Assembly (NCBI GenBank): GCA_927910885.1 | Contig: CAKMOD010000011.1 | Location: 1 to 21,977, forward strand | Reading direction: 5' to 3' | Origin: an uncultured Prevotella sp. | GTDB taxonomy: Bacteria; Bacteroidota; Bacteroidia; Bacteroidales; Bacteroidaceae | Length of the DNA stretch: 21,977 nucleotides | Part shown: positions 1 through 8,216 of the stretch, in pieces | Layout of the letters: each line of letters begins with the position of its first letter | How positions within the stretch are numbered: the first letter of the stretch is position 1 | Program-made: the position numbers and the translations under genes | The notes under the pieces: model-generated | What the model was told of the DNA's origin: nothing | The model's database searches: none | What the model saw: the letters and a program-made list of their open reading frames with translations, nothing else

Positions 1-32
1 TTTTTATCTTCACCCTAACCATATATCTGTTG

Positions 33-40
33 CAAAGATA
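33..40 (-). promoter_or_regulatory. Bacteroidetes-type -7 element, divergent, for a gene off the left edge
   Basis: On the minus strand this reads TATCTTTG followed by C, an exact match to the TAnnTTTG -7 consensus of Bacteroidota sigma-A promoters. It points leftward, so it would drive a gene beyond the window, divergent from lepA. No clear TTTG -33 box is visible about 20 nt upstream, so the call rests on the -7 element alone. Confidence 0.45.
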
Positions 41-94
41 AGAAAAAATAGGCAATTTCTTATTTTAAGGTTCTTAATTCTCAATAATTATGAC

Positions 95-102
95 TATATT
101 TG
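95..102 (+). promoter_or_regulatory. Bacteroidetes-type -7 element upstream of lepA
   Basis: TATATTTG matches TAnnTTTG exactly. It predicts a transcription start near 109 and a leader of about 18 nt before the TTG start proposed for lepA at 127. An in-frame TTG at 100 lies inside this element and is therefore an unlikely start. The -33 box is not clear. Confidence 0.5.
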
Positions 103-126
103 CACTTTGAAAATATAGACAAACGG

Positions 127-1907
127 TTGAATCATATAAGAAATTTCTGCATTATTGCCATATTGACCATGGTAAATCAACCTTGGCGGATCGTCTCCTT
201 GAATATACTCAGACGATAAAGATTACTGGTGGGCAGATGCTCGATGATATGGATTTGGAGCGTGAACGTGGTATTACTATCAAGAGTCATGCTATCCAAA
301 TGGAGTACACATTGGATAAGGAGAAATATATTCTTAATCTTATCGATACTCCGGGACATGTAGACTTCTCGTATGAGGTGTCGCGAAGCATTGCAGCGTG
401 TGAAGGTGCATTGCTTATCGTTGATGCTACACAGGGAGTACAGGCTCAGACGATTTCTAACCTCTATATGGCTATTGATCATAACTTGGAGATTATCCCT
501 GTTATCAATAAGATTGATATGCCAAATGCTATGCCTGAAGAGGTTGAAGATGAAATAGTTGACCTTATTGGTTGTGATCCTAAGGATATCATTCGTGCCA
601 GTGGAAAGACTGGTGAGGGTGTGCCAGACATACTTGAAGCAATCATTAAGCGTATCCCTTCACCAACAGGTGATACCAAAGCTCCGTTGCAGGCGCTTAT
701 ATTTGACTCTATCTTCAACTCTTTCCGTGGTATTATCACACTGTGTAAGGTTGAGAATGGTGTTATCAAGAAGGGTGATAAGGTTAAGTTTGTACAGACA
801 GGTATGGAATACGCTGCTGATGAAGTGGGTGTATTGAAGATGGATATGATGCCTACCCAACAGCTCTCAACGGGTGAGGTTGGATATATTATTTCTGGTA
901 TTAAGAATGCCACCGAGGTGAAAGTGGGTGATACTGTTACCCATATTGTCAATCCTTGTGAGAAAGCTATTGAAGGATTCCAGGAAGTTAAACCTATGGT
1001 CTTTGCTGGTGTCTACCCTGTTGACCCGAATGATTATGAGGGATTGCGTACTTCTTTGGAGAAACTGCAGTTGAATGATGCCTCACTAACCTTCCAGCCA
1101 GAGAGCTCTCAGGCATTGGGATTTGGTTTCCGTTGTGGCTTCTTAGGTCTACTTCACATGGAGATTATACAGGAGCGTTTGGATCGTGAGTTCAATATGG
1201 ATGTTATTACGACTGTGCCTAACGTAAGCTACATGGTATATGACAAGCAAGGAAACGAAAAAGAAGTTCATAATCCATCTGGTCTACCTGATCAGACAAT
1301 GATTGATCATATTGAAGAGCCTTATATTAAAGCCTCTATCATTACCTCCAGCGAGTTTATTGGTCCTATCATGACGCTTTGTCTTGATAAGCGAGGTGAA
1401 CTTATTAGTCAGAACTATGTGAGTGGAAACCGTTTGGAACTTCTCTTCATGATTCCATTGGGTGAGATTGTGATAGACTTCTATGATAAGCTGAAGAGTA
1501 TTTCTAAGGGTTACGCTTCATTTGATTATCATATTGATTCATACCGTCCTTCAAAGTTGGCAAAGCTTGATATTCTTTTGAATGGAGAGCCTGTTGATGC
1601 CCTTTCAGCCCTGACACACGATAGTAATGCTGTTGTTTTTGGACGAAGAATATGTGAGAAACTGAAAGACCTGATACCACGTCAGCAGTTTGATATTGCT
1701 ATTCAGGCTGCTATCGGAGCAAAGATTGTTGCACGAGAGACTGTTAAGCAGGTACGTAAGGACGTTACAGCCAAATGTTATGGTGGTGACATCAGCCGTA
1801 AGCGTAAACTTCTTGAGAAGCAGAAGAAGGGTAAGAAGCGTATGAAGCAGATTGGAAACGTACAGGTTCCACAGAAGGCATTCCTTGCAGTATTGAAGTT
1901 AGATTAA
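127..1907 (+). CDS. lepA: Elongation factor 4 (LepA), with an apparent one-base frameshift near 158
   Basis: LepA is a ribosome-bound translational GTPase that acts on stalled or mis-translocated ribosomes and in ribosome biogenesis. Visible motifs are switch I RGITIKS, G3 DTPGHVDF, G4 NKID, and the LepA-specific C-terminus ending KQIGNVQVPQKAF. The uninterrupted frame runs from 183, but it lacks the N-terminus and the P-loop. A TTG at 127 opens MNHIRNFCIIA in another frame, and the 183 frame read backwards gives HIDHGKST from 159. Joined, these form the family N-terminus MNHIRNFCIIAHIDHGKST and a 593-residue protein, the normal LepA length. The join needs one extra base in the Ala-11 codon (GC-CAT for GCN-CAT). 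As written, translation from 127 stops at 217-219. The sequence is either in error or the gene is broken; initiation at 183 would give a protein without P-loop. The start codon is inferred; no ATG lies between the upstream in-frame stop (91-93) and 127. Confidence 0.9.
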
Positions 1908-1935
1908 AATCAAAGGTATAAGAAAGGAAAGGAAA

Positions 1936-2535
1936 ATGAAAGATTTGGTAAACGATACAAGAGATATAGCGCGTGAATTGGCACGTAAATATAGTACGAT
2001 GACTCATGATGAGTTGGATGTACTTGAAAGTATCCTCGTGCCAATGAAATTCGCTAAAGGACAGATGATCCTCAGTGAGGGTGATGTTTGTAAGCACGTT
2101 TATTATATAGAAAGAGGTCTTATTCGCCAATTCTATTTCAAGAACGGTAAGCAGATTACTGAACACTTAGGAGAGGACAGAAGTATCTTTATGTGTATTG
2201 AAAGTCTTTTCCGTGAGGAGCCTACTAAACTACAAGTTGAGGCTTTAGAGCCAACATGGGTTTATGCTCTACCAAAACAGAAGTTAGAGCAGGTAGCACT
2301 CCATAATGTCAACATTCAGATTCTCTATCGTAAGATATTGGAAGAGAGTCTTATCACTTCACAGGTTCACGCAGACCTTGTACGTTTTGAGACAGCACAG
2401 GCTCGTTATAAGAGGATGTGTAAGCTCAGTCCACAGGTTATTTTGCGTGCACCTCTGGTTTATATAGCCAGCTATCTGCAGATGACGCCTGAAACATTAA
2501 GCCGTGTTCGTTCGTCAACATTGCTTGATGATTAA
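1936..2535 (+). CDS. Crp/Fnr-family transcriptional regulator
   Basis: A 199-residue protein with an N-terminal cyclic-nucleotide-binding-type beta-barrel (about residues 25-115; MILSEGDVCKHVYYIERGL is the typical entry strand pattern) and a C-terminal winged-helix segment (about 165-195) whose recognition helix reads MTPETLSRVRS, as in Bacteroidota Crp-like regulators. There is no Cys cluster of the Fnr iron-sulphur type, so the ligand is unknown. It starts 28 nt after lepA behind an A/G-rich ribosome-binding stretch (GGAAAGGAAA), so it may be cotranscribed with lepA. The target genes cannot be deduced from the sequence. It is followed by a long hairpin at 2569-2649. Confidence 0.88.
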   Translation: MKDLVNDTRDIARELARKYSTMTHDELDVLESILVPMKFAKGQMILSEGDVCKHVYYIERGLIRQFYFKNGKQITEHLGEDRSIFMCIESLFREEPTKLQVEALEPTWVYALPKQKLEQVALHNVNIQILYRKILEESLITSQVHADLVRFETAQARYKRMCKLSPQVILRAPLVYIASYLQMTPETLSRVRSSTLLDD

Positions 2536-2568
2536 TGCGTCTTTATACTAATCAAGCGTTATAAACTG

Positions 2569-2649
2569 TTAGAGGAGTTAAATAATTACCTACTATTCGT
2601 ATTGAAAAGCGAATAATAAAAGTAAGAGGTAATTATTTAGCTCCTCTAA
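2569..2649. terminator. Long nested inverted repeat between convergent genes; likely bidirectional terminator
   Basis: The 23-nt arm at 2569-2591 (TTAGAGGAGTTAAATAATTA then CCT) pairs with 2627-2649 along its full length, with a single G-U wobble. Inside, TATTCG (2594-2599) pairs with CGAATA (2610-2615), giving a nested second hairpin. It lies between the ends of the Crp/Fnr gene and the convergent minus-strand gene, the right place for a shared terminator. The stem is much longer than usual and no pure T-run follows, so a small mobile or structural element is an alternative. Confidence 0.55.
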
Positions 2650-2728
2650 TTAGTTTCCTTGAATAGCTCTTAATAGAATGTTGAATACATTAATGGCAAC
2701 TTCAAAATACCGATGTAACCACCCTATC

Positions 2729-4747
2729 CTACTTCCTTAATTCTTCCACATAGTGGATAATTCTTCCTTCACTCGTAACACCTTCAACTATAATACGATA
2801 GTCTGAACGATATTCTGATGGTAAAAGTAGGCGGAAAGAGTTCCCGCGTAATGAAGGTAACCACACGGGAGTGCGTGCGTTAGGAGTGTAACCTTGTGGA
2901 ATTTGATAGCCTAATGTAGTAAAAGTTTTCGTATTTGTCAGTGGCACAGAAGCTGCTTTGAAATCCCCTTTCTTCGTTGTTATAGAGATAACACCCATAC
3001 CACCAATCGCTCCCCAGATTACAGTTGAGCCGCCCTTAAAGACATCTACTCTCTCAACATCAGACATCTGGATGTTGTCTAAGTCATAATCATCATTGAC
3101 AAATATTCCATCTATGGCAATAGCGGCAGGTCTTTTTCCGTCCACAGCCGTCCCCCCTCGCACATAGCATTTAGCCAATTCTACTCTAACACTTGGTACT
3201 CTGCGTAACAACTCATGCAAACAAGTTGCGCCAATGCTTTCTATATCACGTAGTCCAAAGGAGAAGTCTGCCGTGCGTGCATAAGCATCAGAACGGGAAG
3301 AATAGGTAGGTCGATGACTAAAAACGTTCACCACCTCCATTTGTATACCACCTTTTGGCAAATCTAATATCGCATCTACACGAGTAGTATCATTGCTCGT
3401 CCATTCAAACGGTGGAAGCTGACCTTTATAAGACGAGAAGTCTTCTTCGTCTAAGAGCAGTTTTACCCATGATTTTCCAGCTTTTGTAAACGCATTAAGA
3501 ACATATTGTGTGCCTTCTGGAAAGTCTATACCTTCAAATGAAAAACGTCCTTGTGCATCGGTTTTAGTTACAGCATAAAAACCTTTATCGGGTGAAATAA
3601 GATTTACTACACCTTCCTTTATGGGTTTATGACCAATCAATGTTTCAACTCGTCCTCGTATTACAGCCGACTTCTCGACACCAATCTTTCCTTTCTTACA
3701 TTCCCCTTTAATCACGTCGGCCATTCGATATCGACTCCAACTACAGCTATCAAGCAATCGTTCTGATTCATGATTGAACAGAACCGATGCTGGTTGTTCA
3801 GGGCAATCTGCCACATCCATATCATATAATAAATGAGAAAGGATATTTGATTGTCCTGCTAAATCCTTTGGTCCAGCATATTCTACGCGTACAGATACGT
3901 CCATTGTTTCTCCCTCACGTAGGTTATCAGCCATGATAATACAAGGAACCTGACCGTCATTAGTCTTTTCTGTTTCTATCCATTTTACTGATATAGGAGA
4001 CAATTCTTTCTCTGGATATAAGAACTTCAGTTTCTCGTCGACTGTGTTTAAGTTGGCATCAAGAAGTTGGAAAGAGTAAATTCCACCTTGAGAAAGACTA
4101 TCATAACTCAGAATAACATCTTTATCTTTGCTTATTTTTCCAAAGTAAAGAGGGATTGAACGACAGTGTACAAATAGTCTATAATCACTGTTTAAATTAT
4201 CAGAGTGATTATTAATGTTTACTTTAATATTCTTATTTAATTCATTGATAAATAGATTTATTTTAGAACTATTCTTATTTGTATTTGAAGTATTCCTATA
4301 CCTTGATGGCAATAGTTTTCCATGTCCGCCAATAAAGATAGATTTAAGACTTTCATAGTGATTAAGGTTCAACATATTCTTCGTATAGCTACGTAACATA
4401 TAATACCCTTTTACTACTCCCTCAGGGATATCTATATGTCCAACAAAACCTTGATCACTTCGTATCAAACGTACTCGCTTTACTACAAGATGTTCTGAAT
4501 TAAGGAGTTCTACATATACGTAATGACTCATGCTATCCGTCTGATGAACTACTGCATTCACTAAGAATACACGCAAATGGATTCGTTGTCCTGCCTGATA
4601 ACTCTCAGCATCCGTAAATACGTATGTCTTCTCCTGCGGAAACAATTGTACTTGCCGAAGGATACGACTCAATAATACATTGTTTGTCTGCGCATACAAT
4701 GATGTGTGAAAGCATATCAGTAATATTATAAATATTAGTTTTCTCAT
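2729..4747 (-). CDS. Secreted MG2-like / carboxypeptidase-regulatory-like / TonB-plug protein without a beta-barrel
   Basis: A 672-residue protein. Residues 1-19 form a signal peptide (hydrophobic run, cleavage likely after SLYA). Residues about 38-135 resemble the MG2-like domain of Bacteroidota surface proteins (PQEKTYVFTDAESYQAGQRI). About 360-430 is a carboxypeptidase-regulatory-like fold (IRGRVETLIGHKPIKEG ... DAQGRFSFEGIDFPEG). About 500-600 is a TonB-receptor plug (LHELLRRVPSVRVE ... AIAIDGIFVND ... VERVDVFKGG ... GVISITTKKG). After the plug only about 70 residues remain and there is no 22-strand barrel, so it cannot be a transport channel by itself. Related plug-only proteins exist in the phylum; their role is unclear. 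It stands alone, divergent from mutS2 and convergent with the Crp/Fnr gene. Function not assigned. Confidence 0.75.
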   Translation of the reverse strand: MRKLIFIILLICFHTSLYAQTNNVLLSRILRQVQLFPQEKTYVFTDAESYQAGQRIHLRVFLVNAVVHQTDSMSHYVYVELLNSEHLVVKRVRLIRSDQGFVGHIDIPEGVVKGYYMLRSYTKNMLNLNHYESLKSIFIGGHGKLLPSRYRNTSNTNKNSSKINLFINELNKNIKVNINNHSDNLNSDYRLFVHCRSIPLYFGKISKDKDVILSYDSLSQGGIYSFQLLDANLNTVDEKLKFLYPEKELSPISVKWIETEKTNDGQVPCIIMADNLREGETMDVSVRVEYAGPKDLAGQSNILSHLLYDMDVADCPEQPASVLFNHESERLLDSCSWSRYRMADVIKGECKKGKIGVEKSAVIRGRVETLIGHKPIKEGVVNLISPDKGFYAVTKTDAQGRFSFEGIDFPEGTQYVLNAFTKAGKSWVKLLLDEEDFSSYKGQLPPFEWTSNDTTRVDAILDLPKGGIQMEVVNVFSHRPTYSSRSDAYARTADFSFGLRDIESIGATCLHELLRRVPSVRVELAKCYVRGGTAVDGKRPAAIAIDGIFVNDDYDLDNIQMSDVERVDVFKGGSTVIWGAIGGMGVISITTKKGDFKAASVPLTNTKTFTTLGYQIPQGYTPNARTPVWLPSLRGNSFRLLLPSEYRSDYRIIVEGVTSEGRIIHYVEELRK

Positions 4748-4820
4748 AATAGATTAGTATCAGTAAATGAGTTCTGCAATCGATTTTCAATAATGAAAAT
4801 AAGCATCTGTAGAGTTATAT

Positions 4821-4829
4821 GCAAACTTA
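4821..4829 (-). promoter_or_regulatory. Bacteroidetes-type -7 element for the plug-domain gene
   Basis: On the minus strand this reads TAAGTTTGC, an exact TAnnTTTG match followed by the common C. The predicted transcription start is near 4814, giving a leader of about 67 nt before the ATG at 4747. The -33 box is weak. Confidence 0.5.
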
Positions 4830-4977
4830 CACAAAATTCTTAAATAATATGGTCGTAAAATAGAAAAACCATACACTATTGTATAAAAACTTAATATTCT
4901 ATGTCTGTTTAAAGTATTATTCCATACTTCAAATCCCTAAACTTCTTACGTTTTAAGCATATAATACAATAGTAAAT

Positions 4978-5060
4978 ACCATCAGCACCATACGTGCGGA
5001 GCATCAACACCAATGGTGCGGAGTATTAACACATTATGTGTTTGATTATAACACGTCAAT
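4978..5060. repeat. 22-nt periodic imperfect-palindrome array, family B, copy 1
   Basis: Successive units place GTG at 4994, 5016 and 5038, exactly 22 nt apart. Each unit carries an inverted pair such as AACACATTATGTGTT or CACCATACGTG, linked by AGCATCA- or AGTATTA-like spacers. The series fades into ACACGTCAAT at its right edge. The same unit type recurs at 13701-13816. Confidence 0.65.
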
Positions 5061-5275
5061 AGGAAATGGGAAGATTGAACATTTCTTGTCGTCATTATAT
5101 GATGAAAAAGCTACTAATACCTAATCTAATTTGAGAGATGTTTTATTTGAGAAAACCAAAGTCATTGAGTTTGCAAACTGTACTATTAGTGCAAATAATA
5201 GTCTATTGTGGTTTATTAATCAACTTGACTTCAAAGGTTCTGCATTTATACTATCCATATTACAGAAACATTTTG

Positions 5276-5284
5276 TAAATTTGC
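5276..5284 (+). promoter_or_regulatory. Bacteroidetes-type -7 element upstream of mutS2
   Basis: TAAATTTGC is an exact TAnnTTTG match followed by C. The predicted start near 5290 leaves a leader of roughly 110 nt before mutS2. No good -33 TTTG is visible. Confidence 0.45.
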
Positions 5285-5398
5285 AGTTCAATAGGCTGTT
5301 TCATGATATTAGCAAATATGGATTGTTGATTTAGTAATTTTACAGAGACAATAATACTGAAATAATAGCCTAAAATAACACATAGTGAAGTTTAAGAA

Positions 5399-8107
5399 AT
5401 GATATATCCCAAGAACTTTGAGCAAAAAATTGGTTTCACGGAGGTTCGTTCACTCCTGCGTGCACGCTGTCTATCGCCTTTAGGTAAGGAACGAATAGAT
5501 GCAATGAGCTTTTCTACTGATGCCACACAGGTGAATACGTGGATGGAAGAGATTAGAGAGTTTCGCAGAATACAAGAGGGACAAGACGACTTTCCTTTAG
5601 ATAATTTCTTTGATGTACGCGAAAGTGTGGCACGAATCCGCTTGGAAGGAACCCACATGGAAGTGGAAGAACTCTTTGATTTGAAGCGTTCATTAGAGAC
5701 AATTATTGCTATTGTGAACTTTCTGAGCCGTGGAGAGGAGACTGAACAGGGCGAAATACGTCATTTCTATCCTGCTCTTTACGATCTTGCTGATGGTGTT
5801 GCAACCTTCCCATTGCTTGTTCAGCGCATTTCACAGATTATCGATAAATTCGGTAAGATGCGTGATAATGCCTCTCCTGAACTTCTTCAGATACGTCGTG
5901 AGTTGGCTCGCATCGAGGGAAGTATCTCACGCACACTTTATGGTATCTTACGAGCTGCACAGGGTGAAGGACTTGTTGAGAAGGATGTCACACCAACTTT
6001 GCGTGATGGTCGACTGGTTATCCCTGTTGCACCAGGCTTAAAACGTAAGATTTCGGGTATTGTACATGACGAAAGTGCTACGGGTAGAACGGTATATATT
6101 GAGCCTACTGAGGTTGTAGAGGCAAATAATAAGATTCGAGAACTTGAGAATGAGGAACGAAGAGAGATGATTCGTATTCTCACCGACTTTGCAAAACAGG
6201 TACGTCCTAATGTGCGTGAGATACTCGACTCTTACAATCTTATGGCTGCAGTAGACTTTATTCGTGCAAAAGCTGAGCTGGCTCGACTCTTTAAGAGCTT
6301 TGAACCACAGGTGGCAGAGGAACCTCACATTGATTGGATAAGAGCTATTCATCCCCTACTTCAATTATCATTAGAAAGAAAGCATAATAATAAGCTAAAT
6401 GCTTCATTATCTGCTGAAAATAATGATACTGATAAAGTTTCTAATGAAGTTGATAATGCACAAGATTACGACACTATATTAGAAGAAGAGAACAATACAC
6501 GAAATGTTCCTTCAAGTGTTGTTCCCCTCGATATTCAACTCACAAAAGATAAGCATCTGTTGATTATCTCTGGTCCGAATGCTGGTGGTAAATCGGTATG
6601 TTTAAAGACTGTGGGTTTACTTCAGTATATGCTCCAATGTGGTCTTTCAATCCCTGTTGGCGACCGCTCAACAACTGGTATCTTTACGGATATTATGATA
6701 GATATCGGTGATGAACAGAGTATTGAGAACGACCTCAGTACCTATTCTTCTCACTTGATGAATATGAAGGTGATGATGCGTCGTGCTTCAGAGCGTACGC
6801 TTATTCTCATTGATGAGTTCGGAACTGGTACGGAACCACAGATTGGTGGAGCAATTGCCGAGTCTGTTTTACGTCAGTTTTGGCAGAAACATACTTGGGC
6901 TGTGATTACAACCCACTATCAAAACCTCAAGCATTTTGCGGAAGAACACCCTGGTACTGTCAATGGTGCGATGCTATATGACCGCCACGAAATGCGTCCA
7001 CTCTTCCAGTTAGCTATCGGTAGACCCGGTAGTTCGTTTGCTATTGAGATTGCTCGAAAGACGGGAATACCAGAAGAAGTAATTCGTGATGCGTCAGAGA
7101 TAGTTGGTTCTGATTATATACAGAGTGACAAATACTTACAGGACATTGTTCGAGATAAACGTTATTGGGAGAATAAGCGTCAAACCATTCACAGCCATGA
7201 GAAGGAATTGGAGAAACGTATCGGTCAATATGAAAAGGATATTGCAGCGTTAGAACAAAGCCGTAAGGAGATTCTTAATCGTGCCAAGGCACAAGCTGAA
7301 GAGATTATCAAGGAGAGCAATCGTCGTATAGAAAACGCTATTCGTGAAATCAGAGAGAAGCAGGCTGAGAAGGAAGAAACCAAGCGTATTCGTCAGGAAT
7401 TAGCTGCTTACGAGGCGGGATTATTGGATGGAAGTAAGAGTGATAAGTCTGAAACCTCGAATAAGAAGAAACTAAAAAGTAGTGGATTACTCTCTGATGA
7501 CGATTTTCAGAAGAAGGTTGATAAGATTAAGAGTCGTAAGGAACGCCACGAACAGCATCTGAAAGAAAAAGCAAGTAAGCAGCAAGCAGCTGCGGAAGCA
7601 TTGAAGAATGCAGTGCGTAAACAGCAAGGGGGTGGACTCGTTATGGCTGGTGATTCTGTTCGTATTAAGGGGCTTACAACAGTTGGAAAGGTTGAATCAA
7701 TAGAAGGGAAGCAAGCAACTGTTATCTTTGGTGGAATGAGAACCAAGATGGCTGTTAGTCGTTTGGAGCATGTTGATGCGGCAACTATTCAATCTGAACA
7801 GAAGCAATTCCAAGCATATAATTATAGTCGTGAGACACGTGAGACCATTGATAAGCATCGTAATCAGTTCCGTCAGGAGTTGGATGTACGTGGTATGAGG
7901 GCTGATGAAGCCTTAAATCAAGTGCAATACTTTATAGATGATGCTATTCTTGTTGGGGCAAGTCAGGTGCGTATTCTTCATGGAAAAGGAAATGGAATAC
8001 TCCGACAGCTAATCCGACAGTACCTTGGCAGTGTTCCTAACGTCACAAACTATCGCGATGAACACGTACAGTTTGGCGGTGCAGGTATTACAGTTGTAGA
8101 ACTGTGA
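5399..8107 (+). CDS. mutS2: MutS2 family ATPase with C-terminal Smr domain
   Basis: A 902-residue MutS2. In other bacteria MutS2 acts on collided ribosomes and/or suppresses recombination by cutting branched DNA; it is not a mismatch-repair MutS because it lacks the mismatch-recognition domain. In order: core/lever helices (1-330), ABC ATPase with Walker A GPNAGGKS (about 392-399) and Walker B LILIDEFGTGTEP (about 467-479), a long charged coiled coil (about 590-760), a KOW-like segment (about 740-790, GDSVRIKGLTTVGKV), and an Smr nuclease domain (about 828-902) with LDVRG and HGKGNG. An acidic, Asn-rich, low-complexity insert lies just before Walker A (about 328-375). The start is the ATG at 5399 behind a weak A-rich leader. 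The next gene follows 109 nt later on the same strand. Confidence 0.95.
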   Translation: MIYPKNFEQKIGFTEVRSLLRARCLSPLGKERIDAMSFSTDATQVNTWMEEIREFRRIQEGQDDFPLDNFFDVRESVARIRLEGTHMEVEELFDLKRSLETIIAIVNFLSRGEETEQGEIRHFYPALYDLADGVATFPLLVQRISQIIDKFGKMRDNASPELLQIRRELARIEGSISRTLYGILRAAQGEGLVEKDVTPTLRDGRLVIPVAPGLKRKISGIVHDESATGRTVYIEPTEVVEANNKIRELENEERREMIRILTDFAKQVRPNVREILDSYNLMAAVDFIRAKAELARLFKSFEPQVAEEPHIDWIRAIHPLLQLSLERKHNNKLNASLSAENNDTDKVSNEVDNAQDYDTILEEENNTRNVPSSVVPLDIQLTKDKHLLIISGPNAGGKSVCLKTVGLLQYMLQCGLSIPVGDRSTTGIFTDIMIDIGDEQSIENDLSTYSSHLMNMKVMMRRASERTLILIDEFGTGTEPQIGGAIAESVLRQFWQKHTWAVITTHYQNLKHFAEEHPGTVNGAMLYDRHEMRPLFQLAIGRPGSSFAIEIARKTGIPEEVIRDASEIVGSDYIQSDKYLQDIVRDKRYWENKRQTIHSHEKELEKRIGQYEKDIAALEQSRKEILNRAKAQAEEIIKESNRRIENAIREIREKQAEKEETKRIRQELAAYEAGLLDGSKSDKSETSNKKKLKSSGLLSDDDFQKKVDKIKSRKERHEQHLKEKASKQQAAAEALKNAVRKQQGGGLVMAGDSVRIKGLTTVGKVESIEGKQATVIFGGMRTKMAVSRLEHVDAATIQSEQKQFQAYNYSRETRETIDKHRNQFRQELDVRGMRADEALNQVQYFIDDAILVGASQVRILHGKGNGILRQLIRQYLGSVPNVTNYRDEHVQFGGAGITVVEL

Positions 8108-8216
8108 GGCAGTCGATAAGGAAACAAGTTGACGGGTTTACGAGTTGATTCTTTTATTAGAAGACAGGTAAAGAATATAGGCAATAAATCGATAGTATAA
8201 GCGTTAGAATATTAAT

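Larger units (their letters stand above)
4748..5398. other. Divergent intergenic region between the plug-domain gene and mutS2
   Basis: A 651-nt stretch with no convincing gene. It holds a -7 element for each flanking gene (4821-4829 minus, 5276-5284 plus) and a 22-nt periodic palindromic array (about 4978-5060). A 67-codon TTG-initiated frame at 5131-5334 contains the mutS2 promoter element and looks non-coding. The rest is AT-rich and featureless. Confidence 0.6.

Noticed and set aside
183..1907. lepA as a naturally shorter protein starting at 183
   Set aside because: The upstream frame-shifted bases encode the exact conserved LepA N-terminus and P-loop, so the gene is longer than this frame.
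2536..2728. Missing beta-barrel of the plug protein in another frame downstream
   Set aside because: Only about 190 nt are available and they hold a long hairpin, so a barrel cannot be encoded there.
5131..5334. 67-codon plus-strand frame upstream of mutS2
   Set aside because: TTG start without ribosome-binding site, no recognisable domain, and it contains the likely mutS2 -7 promoter element.
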